Notes: generated from the sequence alone by a model not told the origin. Counted from the first letter of the stretch, positions 36,595 to 45,899 are shown. The stretch is 64,000 bases of DNA from an uncultured Pseudomonadota bacterium (GCA_902798205.1 CADBVV010000001.1:1-64000); one strand, 5' to 3'. Program-made: numbers and translations.

Positions 36595-37524
36595 ATGATA
36601 AGTACATCCCCTTCCCCACGCGAAGCAAATATTTACAAAGCGTTAAATCAACGTCGTTATCAAGACAACCGCTCCCTTTTTGACAACCAAGAAACATCTT
36701 CTTATTGGACATTGTCAGATTTAACCATTTTATACCCAAACTATTTTGATATAAGCCAACCGATTTCAAGTTCTGTTATCACAAAAATAAACAGCATGGT
36801 TTTTAAAGCCATACCTGCATTTCAAAACTTAACACCACAACCAATTCATATATTAAATTTTAAAGAAGATTACAACGCATTTGTAAAAGAAGCCCACGAA
36901 ATAAAATCAATAAAAAACGGCACAAACCAAAAATTATCACCCATTGTTTGCGAATATTTATTTGGCCAAATAAATGGCGCCGAATTTGAACAGGCATATT
37001 TTATGTGCCCAAACAGACAAATCGAAGATATAAAATCCATATCAAATCAGATAAGATTTGCCAATGTTCGCACCCAAGTAAAACGTTTAAGCGAAAATTT
37101 AGCATCCATTACAAAACATGCCATTGGATCTAATCTGGATTCTTATTCTGACATATGGTCTTATTTATGGTGCAGATTATTCAACGTACAAAGCATGGAC
37201 ATTTTACGTCAAAGATATTGTTTAAAAGAAAATGAAACCATTTTGGATTATATGACATTGGGACCATTAAATTATATGAACAAGATATTGCCAGAAATCT
37301 TGTCACGAATTTATGCCAGACCCCATGTTTCAATAGATGAAATAAAATATATTATATCCATTGTTATATCACCGGACCGCATTGCACAATTCACAAAAGA
37401 TTTTGGTGATCCGGTCACGAATTATACACAAAAGAATACAGAAACCGGTATATTGGCACCAATCAATCGTGCCAGAACAGCGCTGTGGTATAAAACGTAC
37501 CCTTTATCATTAAAACAAAAATAA
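36595..37524 (+). CDS. Unknown 309-residue protein paired with the RHH gene
   Basis: No recognised domain, signal peptide or TM helix. Mostly helical in appearance, with several aromatic-rich segments (IWSYLWCRLFN) and a Lys/Arg-rich ending. AAGGA site before the ATG and only 2 bp from the RHH gene, so clearly co-transcribed. The unit has its own promoter and terminator and is flanked by unrelated minus-strand genes. It could be the effector of a toxin-antitoxin-like pair, but no catalytic motif supports that. Confidence 0.8.
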   Translation: MISTSPSPREANIYKALNQRRYQDNRSLFDNQETSSYWTLSDLTILYPNYFDISQPISSSVITKINSMVFKAIPAFQNLTPQPIHILNFKEDYNAFVKEAHEIKSIKNGTNQKLSPIVCEYLFGQINGAEFEQAYFMCPNRQIEDIKSISNQIRFANVRTQVKRLSENLASITKHAIGSNLDSYSDIWSYLWCRLFNVQSMDILRQRYCLKENETILDYMTLGPLNYMNKILPEILSRIYARPHVSIDEIKYIISIVISPDRIAQFTKDFGDPVTNYTQKNTETGILAPINRARTALWYKTYPLSLKQK

Positions 37525-37552
37525 AAAAGCCGCCCAAATGGGCGGCTTTTTT
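37523..37552. terminator. Bidirectional terminator
   Basis: GCCGCCC/GGGCGGC stem with an AAAT loop flanked by A6 and T6. Shared by the 309-residue gene (+) and the VirB2-like gene (-). Confidence 0.88.
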
Positions 37553-37573
37553 ATTTCAATTGTTCTTATATTA

Positions 37574-37927
37574 TTAAACATTACCAAAGTTTCTGATAAT
37601 ATCTTCACAACCAATAAGTCTTGCACCTGTTGCAGACATAACGAACGATAACAATACACCAACCAAGAATAACAAGCTGAAACCAACCAATAATCCTTGG
37701 CCCTTTTCTTTGATATCTTTCATTTCTGCTTTACCAGATGAAATATATCCCCATGCCCAACCTGCGATATAGAACGCAGCACCAATAAATGCCATTGTAC
37801 GAAGCAAATTAAATACACCGGATAAACTTTGTAAAGCAGCGCACATACCATTATCAGCAGCAAATGCAGGAACAGATACCATTAAACCAATCAAAGCAAA
37901 ATTGATTTTATTCATAACTTTTTTCAT
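37574..37927 (-). CDS. TrbC/VirB2-like small membrane protein (putative pilin)
   Basis: 117 residues. Signal peptide about 1-23 (AFA-A), then two hydrophobic helices (about 38-62 and 80-103) separated by a short Lys/Glu loop (SSGKAEMKDIKEKGQG), the topology of VirB2/TrbC conjugative pilins. Two cysteines. No other type IV secretion genes are nearby. GGAG site before ATG 37927. Confidence 0.65.
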   Translation of the reverse strand: MKKVMNKINFALIGLMVSVPAFAADNGMCAALQSLSGVFNLLRTMAFIGAAFYIAGWAWGYISSGKAEMKDIKEKGQGLLVGFSLLFLVGVLLSFVMSATGARLIGCEDIIRNFGNV

Positions 37928-37983
37928 ATAAAAACTCCTTTCTTTCGTATTATTTTATCACAAAAAACACATATTAACAAATA

Positions 37984-38017
37984 AAAAAAGCGTCATCTTT
38001 CAAGATGACGCTTTTTT
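37984..38017. terminator. Terminator after the lipoprotein gene
   Basis: 11-bp stem AGCGTCATCTT/AAGATGACGCT with a 2-nt gap and A7/T6 runs on both sides. Confidence 0.85.
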
Positions 38018-38031
38018 ATAATCGATATTGA

Positions 38032-38403
38032 TTATCCAGCATATGCAGGAACAATAACATATCTGTTTTTCAAAACTTGTTTTTTACCACATGTTTTGCA
38101 ACCACATTTTGACGCCACAGGTTCTTCTGTCGCTGCAGGAATAATCGCTTTTCTGTCGTTGCGTTGTGAATAACCATATGTATCATTCAAATACAAATCT
38201 TCACATCTTACATTGTTGTATACAACTTTCTTGGCATCTTTCAATGTACGAATTTCGCTATTAAATTCTTTACCTTTTTCATTATAGTAATAAACACAGT
38301 TATCACCTTCCTGACGGTAACGAACATCAGTTTTGTAATAATCATAGCCAGAACAGCCGGCGATTAATGTAAAACCTAATAAAGACAAAATAACTTTTTT
38401 CAT
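38032..38403 (-). CDS. Small lipoprotein of unknown function
   Basis: 123 residues from ATG 38403 (AAGGA site); an upstream frame to 38445 adds non-hydrophobic residues. Lipobox LIAGC gives Cys17 as the lipidated residue. The rest is polar with many Tyr, and near the C-terminus is a CGCKTCGKK cluster that could bind metal or form disulfides. Confidence 0.82.
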   Translation of the reverse strand: MKKVILSLLGFTLIAGCSGYDYYKTDVRYRQEGDNCVYYYNEKGKEFNSEIRTLKDAKKVVYNNVRCEDLYLNDTYGYSQRNDRKAIIPAATEEPVASKCGCKTCGKKQVLKNRYVIVPAYAG

Positions 38404-38432
38404 TTGTTTTCCTTTTGTTAACTCTTTAATCA

Positions 38433-38461
38433 AATTTTGACACAAATATTTCTGTTGTCAA
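38433..38461 (-). promoter_or_regulatory. Promoter for the lipoprotein gene with dyad
   Basis: Minus-strand TTGACA (38456-38461), 17 bp, AAAATT (38433-38438). TTGACA (38437-38442, plus) and TGTCAA form a symmetric pair around the spacer, which may be an operator. Confidence 0.4.
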
Positions 38462-38529
38462 GATTTAATATTAAATCACAAAAAAACACTCTTTTATGAT
38501 ATAATATCACAGAAAAGGAAGAAAAACAA

Positions 38530-39471
38530 ATGCACTACTCTAATTTTGGACTTGCCAACACAAAAACACTTCTTAAACGCGCTTTACAAAACGGTTATGC
38601 TGTGCCGGCATTTAATTTCTATAATATGGAAACATTGGACGCAATATTAACCGCCGCACGAATAACACAAAGCCCGATTATATTGGCCGTATCCGAAGCT
38701 GCCCTTGAATATATGAGTGGAGATATATTGATGGGCATGATTCGTGGTGCAAAATACGAACCTGGCCAAATAGCATTACACCTGGATCATGGGCACAGTT
38801 TTGAAATTTGCAAATATGCCGCCAATATTGGTTTTTCATCTGTGATGTTTGATGGCAGCACATTACCATTAGAACAAAATATTTCCGAATCGCGTAAAAT
38901 TGCAGATTACGTCCATAAATTTGATATATCCCTGGAAACAGAACTGGGTGTTTTATCCGGCATAGAAGATGAAAACACTAAATCAGAAACACATTCTTAT
39001 ACCAATCCGGATATAGTTAAAAGTTTTGTAAAACAAACACAAACCGATTCGTTGGCCGTCGCAATTGGGACATCTCACGGTGCGTACAAAAGAAAAAGTG
39101 AAAAAGAATCTTTGCGATTCGATATATTAAAACAAATTGCTGACAACATACCAAAGGTTCCATTGGTATTACATGGTGCATCAAATATCCCGCAAAAATA
39201 CATTAAACAAATAAACAAATTTGGTGGCAATATAAAAAACGCACGTGGTATTTCACCATCACAAATTCGTCGCGCAATATCATTACATATTACAAAAGTT
39301 AATGTTGAAACCGATTCGCGTTTGGCTTTTACTGCAGCGATTCGGAAAACATTATCAACCAATCCATCCGTATTTAATCCACGCGATTATTTATCAAATG
39401 CCAAAGATGAAATGGTGAAAAATTGTATTGATGAAATACAAAATATTATGGGATCTGGCTATAAATTTTAA
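38530..39471 (+). CDS. Class II fructose-bisphosphate aldolase family protein
   Basis: 313 residues. Zinc enzyme cleaving fructose-1,6-bisphosphate (or a related ketose-bisphosphate). Zinc ligands are seen in HLDHGHS and in VLHGASNIP and GTSHGAY, with a Glu in ETELGVLSG; DGSTLPLEQNI and the phosphate-binding NVETDSRLAFT are present. AAGGAAG site before the ATG. Fba is likely; GatY/KbaY-type tagatose aldolases are similar enough that the substrate is not fixed. Confidence 0.93.
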   Translation: MHYSNFGLANTKTLLKRALQNGYAVPAFNFYNMETLDAILTAARITQSPIILAVSEAALEYMSGDILMGMIRGAKYEPGQIALHLDHGHSFEICKYAANIGFSSVMFDGSTLPLEQNISESRKIADYVHKFDISLETELGVLSGIEDENTKSETHSYTNPDIVKSFVKQTQTDSLAVAIGTSHGAYKRKSEKESLRFDILKQIADNIPKVPLVLHGASNIPQKYIKQINKFGGNIKNARGISPSQIRRAISLHITKVNVETDSRLAFTAAIRKTLSTNPSVFNPRDYLSNAKDEMVKNCIDEIQNIMGSGYKF

Positions 39472-39480
39472 TTAATAAAA

Positions 39481-39505
39481 AAACCGCCTGTACGGCGGTT
39501 TTTCT
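39481..39505 (+). terminator. Terminator of the aldolase gene
   Basis: AAACCGCC/GGCGGTTT stem with a TGTAC loop followed by T's, 10 bp after the stop. Confidence 0.85.
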
Positions 39506-39528
39506 TCATTTTACAAAAAACAAATTAA

Positions 39529-39612
39529 AACGGTGCAGATGCGCCGTTGTTATTAAGTGAAGTGTACACAAAGGTACATGAACCCAATAACGACAAGCAG
39601 ATGTGTCGTTAT
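39529..39612 (-). terminator. Paired related hairpins downstream of efp
   Basis: Two stems, AACGGTGC/GCGCCGTT (39529-39548) and ATAACGACA/TGTCGTTAT (39587-39612). Both contain GCAGATG in or next to the loop. On the minus strand the first is followed by TTTTAATTTG, so it is the likely efp terminator. Confidence 0.55.
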
Positions 39613-39625
39613 AATTTATTTTTAT

Positions 39626-40195
39626 TTATTTTGCTCTTTCAACATATTCTAATGTTTCTGTATTAACAACAATTCTTTCGCCTTGTTCAATAAACGTTGG
39701 AACCTGAACACGAACACCGTTATCCAAAATTGCTGGTTTACCACCACTGCTGGTTGCTGTTTGACCTTTTAATGCAGGTTCTGTTTCTTCAACAGTTGCA
39801 ATAACAGTTTTTGGCAATGTGATTGATACAGGATGTCCTTCGACAAAGTTTGCTTTGACCAACATTTCTGGTGCCAAAAATTTCATTTGTTCGCCCAATG
39901 ATTCATTTGGCATTGTGAATTGTTCGTAATCAGATAAATTCATAAAGAATGCATCTGTACCATCAGAATACAAATATTGACATTCAATATCTTCAACCAT
40001 CAATTTTTCAACTTTATCTTCTGCGCGCCAACGATCGCCGCCTTTATTACCAGAATCAATATCACGAAGATCAGCTTGAACAAAAGCACCACCCTTGCCT
40101 GGTTTTACTTTTGTGATAGATGTAACAGAATAACGTTTTCCATTGTGGGAAATAACCCAACCCACACGCATATCATTTGCAATATAAGATGCCAT
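39626..40195 (-). CDS. efp: Elongation factor P
   Basis: 189 residues, three beta-barrel domains. Rescues ribosomes stalled at polyproline. The modified-residue position is the Lys in KPGKGGAF. DVRTGAKV-type C-terminal region reads NGVRVQVPTFIEQGERIVVNTE. AAGGGG site before ATG 40195. Relevant locally because a 1065-residue protein in the window has a long Pro-Thr tract. Confidence 0.97.
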   Translation of the reverse strand: MASYIANDMRVGWVISHNGKRYSVTSITKVKPGKGGAFVQADLRDIDSGNKGGDRWRAEDKVEKLMVEDIECQYLYSDGTDAFFMNLSDYEQFTMPNESLGEQMKFLAPEMLVKANFVEGHPVSITLPKTVIATVEETEPALKGQTATSSGGKPAILDNGVRVQVPTFIEQGERIVVNTETLEYVERAK

Positions 40196-40254
40196 TTGTT
40201 TACCCCTTGGTTTAAATTTACCAGATAAGAATATAATAAAGTTTTTGTTTTAGC

Positions 40255-40281
40255 AACAAAAAATCCGCCACTTTGGGCGGA
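40255..40281 (-). terminator. Terminator of dnaN
   Basis: TCCGCC/GGCGGA stem (40264-40281) followed on the minus strand by T6GTT, 21 bp after the stop. Confidence 0.8.
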
Positions 40282-40301
40282 TATAAGCATTTTGTATATT
40301 T

Positions 40302-41414
40302 TTACATACGCATTGGCATTAAAACGAATAATGCGTCTGTATCTTTTTCAGTAGATTTAATAATTGTTGGTGACAAAGATTCTTGCATTTCCATTTGGAA
40401 TTTATCACCTTCGACCTGACCCGCAACATCAAGCAAGAATTTAACATTAAAGTTAATTGTAAATGTTGCATCACCATTATATTCTACATCTAATTCTTGG
40501 GTTGCAGCCCCAGCATCTGGACTGGAAGCACTGATAACCAATTTATTCATAGAAAACGCCAATTGAACAGATTTTGTTTTATCAACACTGGCAACAGAAA
40601 CCAAATCAACAGCATTAACAAATTGTTTTCTGTCCAAGATAGCAATCTTGTCATTTCCCTTTGGAATAACAACACGATAATTTGGATATTGTGCATCAAC
40701 CAATTTGCTTGTCAAAGTAGCGGCGCCAACTGTGAAACGTGCCTTGGTATCAGACAATTCAATCAAAACATCGTCAACATTTGCATCTTCTAATAATTTT
40801 GACAATTCACCAATAACGCGTCTTGGGATAATAACCGAAGGCATACCTTTCGCTGCTGCAGGTGCATCAATTGCACACAAAGCCATTCTTTGTGCGTCAG
40901 TTGCAACGGCAGTTAATTTACCAGTATCTTCAGATATATGGAAATATATACCGCCCAAATGATAACGGACATCATCTGTTGGGATAGCAAATTTTGTTTG
41001 GTTAATCAAATGTGCCAAATCACCAGTTGTCATTTGGAATTTTGTGCTTAAATTACCACCAGCCATTGCAGGGAAATTTTCTGCAGGCAATGTTGGCAAA
41101 TGGAACACTGCACGACCACTGGATACAACCAATTGATCACCAGATTGTTTGAAACTTATTTCTGCATCATCTGGCAATTTACGAACAATATCATACAACA
41201 TCTGTACAGGTACTGTTGTTTTACCAGCCAATGTAATATCAGCCGCAACATGTTCAACCAATTCTAAATCTACATTTGTTGCAGACAACACCAAATCATC
41301 TGAAACTTCGATTTTAACATTAACCAATATAGGCAAAGTAGCACGTTTTTCAACGATAGACTGCATATGCCCCAGCGCACGTATTAAAACCTGACGAAAC
41401 ACTGAAAATTCCAT
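40302..41414 (-). CDS. dnaN: DNA polymerase III beta subunit (sliding clamp)
   Basis: 370 residues, normal; three clamp domains. LPILVNVKIEV, VHLPTLPAENFPAM-like RAVFHLPTLPAENFP, RRVIGELSKLL and the C-terminal LFVLMPMRM match DnaN. GGAG site before ATG 41414. It is not next to dnaA, which lies 14 kb away. Confidence 0.98.
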   Translation of the reverse strand: MEFSVFRQVLIRALGHMQSIVEKRATLPILVNVKIEVSDDLVLSATNVDLELVEHVAADITLAGKTTVPVQMLYDIVRKLPDDAEISFKQSGDQLVVSSGRAVFHLPTLPAENFPAMAGGNLSTKFQMTTGDLAHLINQTKFAIPTDDVRYHLGGIYFHISEDTGKLTAVATDAQRMALCAIDAPAAAKGMPSVIIPRRVIGELSKLLEDANVDDVLIELSDTKARFTVGAATLTSKLVDAQYPNYRVVIPKGNDKIAILDRKQFVNAVDLVSVASVDKTKSVQLAFSMNKLVISASSPDAGAATQELDVEYNGDATFTINFNVKFLLDVAGQVEGDKFQMEMQESLSPTIIKSTEKDTDALFVLMPMRM

Positions 41415-41464
41415 AATTTGCTCCTGTTCTTTTTATTTCATTAATTTCCTGTCTGAAAGTGTAC

Positions 41465-41485
41465 CAAAAAACACCGATTCGGTGC
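41465..41485 (-). terminator. Terminator of cdaA
   Basis: ACACCG/CGGTGC stem with a 3-nt loop and T6 on the minus strand. A candidate dnaN promoter (TTGCAC then TACACT) overlaps it. Confidence 0.65.
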
Positions 41486-41546
41486 AAGAGCAAATCTAAT
41501 AAAAAAGAAACTTTATTTTTATTTGACAAAATGATTTTTTATCAAA

Positions 41547-42317
41547 TCATTTTACCAAGATTTTTTCTAATTTATTGCGGATTTTTTTCACATCATCATA
41601 TTTTTTGATCGTCCCCTTTTCCGCAAACGATATATCGCCTGTTTCTTCGGATACTACCAAAATAATTGATTTTGACATTTCTGACATCCCAAGTGCTGCC
41701 CTGTGACGCGTACCATATTTCCACTGCAACTGATTTTGTGACAATGGTAAAATTGCCCCGGCATATTTAATCTTGTTATCTGCAATTATAACAGCACCAT
41801 CATGCAATGGTGTTTTATTAAAGAATATTGTTAACAATAATTCGCTTGATATAATCGCATCAATCTTTGTGCCATAACGTTCAATGACACCATCATCAAT
41901 ATCTTCTGGAAAAACAATCAAAGCCCCAGTATGTTTTTCTGACATATACGTCACAGCTTTTATTATTTCTTCTACAGATTTTTGTTTGTTTGATGAATTT
42001 TTAACATCTTGTCTGAAAGCATATATTATATTCTTCCATCCACGAATATTTCCCATTAACGCTAAAAATTTTCGCAATTCTGGTTGAAAAATAACAATTA
42101 ATGCAACAGATAAAAACAATGCCAACCAATGTAAAAAACGTCCCAAAAGATGTAAGTGTACCATTGGCAACAAAAAACTTAATGCCCAAATCACACCAAG
42201 TCCAAACAACCCACGCACCAGTTTTTCAGAAGATGTGTTTTTTATGAAACTTACATAAAATGCATAAACCATTAATACAATTATGAAAATTTCGATAATA
42301 TTTAACCATGTTAACAT
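41547..42317 (-). CDS. cdaA: Membrane diadenylate cyclase (CdaA type)
   Basis: 256 residues. Makes the second messenger c-di-AMP from two ATP. Three N-terminal TM helices (about 5-25, 36-56, 60-78), then the DAC domain with DGA (173-175) and RHR (204-206) motifs and an MSE (211-213). The family is typical of Firmicutes, cyanobacteria and others and is uncommon in alphaproteobacteria. No CdaR follows; instead it is translated after an AsmA-like gene, 3 bp away, with its ribosome site inside the end of that gene. Confidence 0.93.
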   Translation of the reverse strand: MLTWLNIIEIFIIVLMVYAFYVSFIKNTSSEKLVRGLFGLGVIWALSFLLPMVHLHLLGRFLHWLALFLSVALIVIFQPELRKFLALMGNIRGWKNIIYAFRQDVKNSSNKQKSVEEIIKAVTYMSEKHTGALIVFPEDIDDGVIERYGTKIDAIISSELLLTIFFNKTPLHDGAVIIADNKIKYAGAILPLSQNQLQWKYGTRHRAALGMSEMSKSIILVVSEETGDISFAEKGTIKKYDDVKKIRNKLEKILVK

Positions 42318-42320
42318 TTT

Positions 42321-44411
42321 TTATTTCCCTTTTGTTTCAAACAAGGAATTTGATAACTTTTCAACGGGTTGACGTAACCAATCTGGATCACTACGTTTCA
42401 AAGGAGCACCACTTTTCTTTGCTGTTTCATAAGGATGTTCATCTGCCAACCATCCTTCTAATAAATCGCCTGCCAACATACCAGCAATTAAACCACCAGC
42501 TATACTTAACCCCCCTGTCAAAGGTGACAATAATAAACCTATACCAACAGCAGAACCAACCTTGCCTGCAACTGCAGCCCCACTTATATTAAAATCAGGT
42601 TCAGACAAATTCCCTGCTATCTGTAATGTATTAACAAGATTACCTGAAATTGATAATTTTAACCCTTTAACTGGGACAGTTGCCAATGACAAATGCATTG
42701 TTTCTTTACCCAAATCCAAACTACCAGCCAGACGCATATTTATAACATGTGATTCAACCGAAACCCCGTTTTCTGTTTCAATCAAGCCATTTCTTAATAT
42801 AACATTAACAATCGCATTATCTATTTGAATCATATCGCGCTTGTTACCCGTGAACATATCTTCAACGCCATTACGAAGCGTGGTCAAAAAATCACCGCCA
42901 TACATATATTCAACCAAATCAGCATGTGCAAAACCGCGATCTGTTGAATACACTAATACCGGTCCTGTTATTGTTTGCATTATTTCTGACATATCCTTTC
43001 CATATGCTTTGACATATAAATTTATATCCATTGGCAATCCAGATAAAATGTCCTTTACGTCAACCTGATCAATAATTCCACCAACATAAACATTATGGCC
43101 AACAGCCGCCAATGTTGCATCATACATTCCGTTTTTATAAATGTCAGAATTTAACAACGCATGAACCTTTCCATCAGCAATACCAACAAGCGCATCTGCA
43201 CGTACTGTATGATTTTTAATTATCAATTTAACATCCATATCTGACAAATCTAAATGTCTGTATACGATAAAATGCTTCATCTTTACATTTATTTCTGCAT
43301 CAAGATTATATAAATATTCACCAAACAATGGCATGTCTTTAAAAGCATTCAATTCTCTGTCAGGATGCACCCATTCTTCACCGACGCCAAACCATTCTGG
43401 GAAAGATTTATACAAATTTATCATATCTGAAGAAACATTTAATCGCACAACCGGAATTGATTTTGACCAATCATACATTCCAGAAAAATTAATCGAAGAG
43501 CCTCTTGATTCTATTGAAGATTTTCTGAATGATATTTTTTTTCTGTCTATATTAAATGCGACATTCATCTTCATTTTCGGTACATCCATTGTATCAATGT
43601 TAAACCAACGCCCCAGTTCTTTGATATTTGGGGTTTCCCCAGTTATAACAAAATCTATTGGCATTTTACTTGTACCTTCTAATGCAATATTTGCTATCAA
43701 TGGTTCGCCACCTGTTGCAAAAGCAATTTTTACAGGGTAAATTTTTCTTTCGTTGTTATATTCAGAAAACTGTATTACAAAAGGAAAGTTTGTATCATAA
43801 GGTTTTACCCAACCACTAAATTCACGATTTGAATGGCGCATATAATTACTTATACCCAAACTAGATAATTCATATTTATCACCATATAAATTAACAGATA
43901 ATTTTTCAATATCCATTCCACCGAACGGCAATTGTTCAACAGGATATCTTTTAATTACATTTTTTTCTGTATCCGGTGATTTTTCTGGCGTTTGTGTTTT
44001 GTTAAACACAACAGAAATTTCATTTTTATCATTTTTTTCAACGTTTATTTTTGCATCATAAACGCTTATATGACGAATAACAGGATGCGGTTTAAACATT
44101 GACAATAAATCTAATCTTACATCTATTTTTTTTGCACTGAAAAGATTTTTATTTTTTGCCCAATCAGCGTTTGGAATACGAACATTATTTAATTCTATTT
44201 CTGGACGCAAAGAAAAACGCCATGAAATTTTTCCATCTATCTCAATAGGCATATTGCTAGCATCACGCAATGCAGATACAATATTTCCACGTAAAGATTC
44301 CAAATCTAAATGGTGCAAAGCAATGCCAATTGCTACAAACAATCCCATTAAAAACAGTGCTATTATTCGCAATGTCAAAAGATGTTTTCTATAAAATGTG
44401 TACAAAAACAT
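42321..44411 (-). CDS. AsmA-family protein
   Basis: 696 residues. N-terminal TM helix (about 14-33) followed by the AsmA pattern (MPIEIDGKISWRFSLRPEIELNNVRI), a long beta-rich periplasmic body, and a C-terminal AsmA_2-like region (AIVNVILRNGLIETENG, LAGSLDLGKETMHLSL), ending in a Gly-rich amphipathic stretch. AsmA/TamB-like proteins form lipid-transport bridges between membranes. Same operon as cdaA and rluC. Confidence 0.88.
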   Translation of the reverse strand: MFLYTFYRKHLLTLRIIALFLMGLFVAIGIALHHLDLESLRGNIVSALRDASNMPIEIDGKISWRFSLRPEIELNNVRIPNADWAKNKNLFSAKKIDVRLDLLSMFKPHPVIRHISVYDAKINVEKNDKNEISVVFNKTQTPEKSPDTEKNVIKRYPVEQLPFGGMDIEKLSVNLYGDKYELSSLGISNYMRHSNREFSGWVKPYDTNFPFVIQFSEYNNERKIYPVKIAFATGGEPLIANIALEGTSKMPIDFVITGETPNIKELGRWFNIDTMDVPKMKMNVAFNIDRKKISFRKSSIESRGSSINFSGMYDWSKSIPVVRLNVSSDMINLYKSFPEWFGVGEEWVHPDRELNAFKDMPLFGEYLYNLDAEINVKMKHFIVYRHLDLSDMDVKLIIKNHTVRADALVGIADGKVHALLNSDIYKNGMYDATLAAVGHNVYVGGIIDQVDVKDILSGLPMDINLYVKAYGKDMSEIMQTITGPVLVYSTDRGFAHADLVEYMYGGDFLTTLRNGVEDMFTGNKRDMIQIDNAIVNVILRNGLIETENGVSVESHVINMRLAGSLDLGKETMHLSLATVPVKGLKLSISGNLVNTLQIAGNLSEPDFNISGAAVAGKVGSAVGIGLLLSPLTGGLSIAGGLIAGMLAGDLLEGWLADEHPYETAKKSGAPLKRSDPDWLRQPVEKLSNSLFETKGK

Positions 44412-44421
44412 TTCCGTTTCC

Positions 44422-45384
44422 CTATGGTAATTTAAATTCTAAAAATTTTATAACTGATTGCATAAAGTCAGGGACTTCTGCGTTCAGTGTTATCATTTTT
44501 CCTGTTCCAGGGTGTCTGAAAGTAATCCTGTATGCAAACAAGAACAATTTTTGTGTTGTTAAAAACGATCCAAGAATGTCGTCTAACTTATTACTTCTGT
44601 CGCCATACAAATCATCACCTATGATCGGTGCATGCAAAGAAAAGGCACTGTGTAATCTTAATTGATGTGTACGACCTGTTTTTGGTGAAAACAATACCCA
44701 TGTTAACATCCCTGCCGCTTCGCCCAAAACCTTGTATTCTGTTATTGCGCGTTGTGCGGATACAGATTGTGGAATTTTTTTTGCATCCTCAAAAACCTGC
44801 CCCTTGGCAACATAGTTTTCAATTATACCAGATTTTTGTGATAAACTGCCCTGTAATAATGCCAAATATTCTTTGTGTGCTGTTTTATTCTGAAATTGGC
44901 TTGCCAAATCTTGTGCAGCCTTTTGATTTTTTGCCACAACCAATAAACCACTTGTTTCACGATCTATTCTGTGCACTAAAGATATTTTATCATACGGAAA
45001 AAGAGCCGCAGCCATTTTATCTATGGATTTTTTGATACCCGTTCCACCCTGCACCGCCAATCCTGCCGGTTTATTAAAAACAACAATATCTGCATCATTA
45101 TGAATAATGCACTTTCTTAAACTTTCTAGATCTGCCAAAGAATAATTTGCACCATTTTCTGTTTTTTTAACAATCTTGTATGATTGCAATGTTGGTGGCA
45201 ATCTTACAATATCACCAGCATTTAAAATTTCCATCCCTTTACAACGCGAAGAATTAACCCTGATTTGTCCCCCACGACAAAGTTTATAAAAATCACGTTG
45301 CAACATTCCTGGATAATTACGAACAAACCAGCGTAATAAACGGGTTCCAGATTCAGCCTCAGAAATAGTTATAAATTCAGCCAT
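44422..45384 (-). CDS. RluC/RluD-family pseudouridine synthase
   Basis: 320 residues. N-terminal S4 RNA-binding domain (about 12-65), then the catalytic domain with HRIDRETSGLLVVAKN holding the catalytic Asp, KTGRTHQLRLH and IIGDDLYGD. Modifies 23S rRNA; RluC is most likely, with sites not determinable. Its ATG is 5 bp after the prepilin gene and has no clear ribosome site, so it is probably coupled. Confidence 0.93.
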   Translation of the reverse strand: MAEFITISEAESGTRLLRWFVRNYPGMLQRDFYKLCRGGQIRVNSSRCKGMEILNAGDIVRLPPTLQSYKIVKKTENGANYSLADLESLRKCIIHNDADIVVFNKPAGLAVQGGTGIKKSIDKMAAALFPYDKISLVHRIDRETSGLLVVAKNQKAAQDLASQFQNKTAHKEYLALLQGSLSQKSGIIENYVAKGQVFEDAKKIPQSVSAQRAITEYKVLGEAAGMLTWVLFSPKTGRTHQLRLHSAFSLHAPIIGDDLYGDRSNKLDDILGSFLTTQKLFLFAYRITFRHPGTGKMITLNAEVPDFMQSVIKFLEFKLP

Positions 45385-45389
45385 ATACT

Positions 45390-45851
45390 TTATTCGCCAT
45401 ATGTAATGGATACGACATTATTGCCACCATCCATACAATTACCTGTAGCACCACTTTCTTTGTGATTCGAAGAAACATATCCAACAGAATCTGTCCATGC
45501 TTTTGTTACCAACGCTTCACAATCGGCCTTGTTTAATCCATTTATACGAACAATAAATTGGCGATAATTAGATGGATTAACTGCCAATTCATATGTGCCG
45601 CCATATGGGTTTTTGTTACTTACCGACATTGCGGCAAAAATTGTTGAATTATCGATATTTGAAAAATCATCATAATCTCCCAAAAGGCCACGCACCCCAG
45701 AAACCATTGTTACCACATCATCCATAACGCGTGCTTGTTTTTGCCTGTTTATTCCCAAAGAAATAAGGGCAAACGCTGTTGCGGTTAACATACCCATAAT
45801 TGCCAATACGCCAACCATTTCTATCATTGAACGACCAGATTCTTGTCTCAT
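45390..45851 (-). CDS. Prepilin-like protein with N-methylation motif
   Basis: 153 residues. Short basic leader MRQESG, then RSMIEMVGVLAIMGML: the prepilin peptidase site after Gly6 with Glu at +5 and a hydrophobic helix, as in type IV pilins and pseudopilins. The C-terminal domain has two cysteines (CEALV and CMDGG) that could form the D-loop disulfide. First gene of the minus run with rluC, asmA-like and cdaA. It may belong with the PilN/PilL pair at 61-64 kb. Confidence 0.85.
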   Translation of the reverse strand: MRQESGRSMIEMVGVLAIMGMLTATAFALISLGINRQKQARVMDDVVTMVSGVRGLLGDYDDFSNIDNSTIFAAMSVSNKNPYGGTYELAVNPSNYRQFIVRINGLNKADCEALVTKAWTDSVGYVSSNHKESGATGNCMDGGNNVVSITYGE

Positions 45852-45864
45852 ATTACACCTCTAT

Positions 45865-45892
45865 TTGATTTTTCTTTATTTTATAATATCAT
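45865..45892 (+). promoter_or_regulatory. Promoter abutting uvrC
   Basis: TTGATT (45865-45870), 16 bp, TATCAT (45887-45892). Seven nt lie between the -10 box and ATG 45900. Confidence 0.5.
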
Positions 45893-45899
45893 ATTTATT

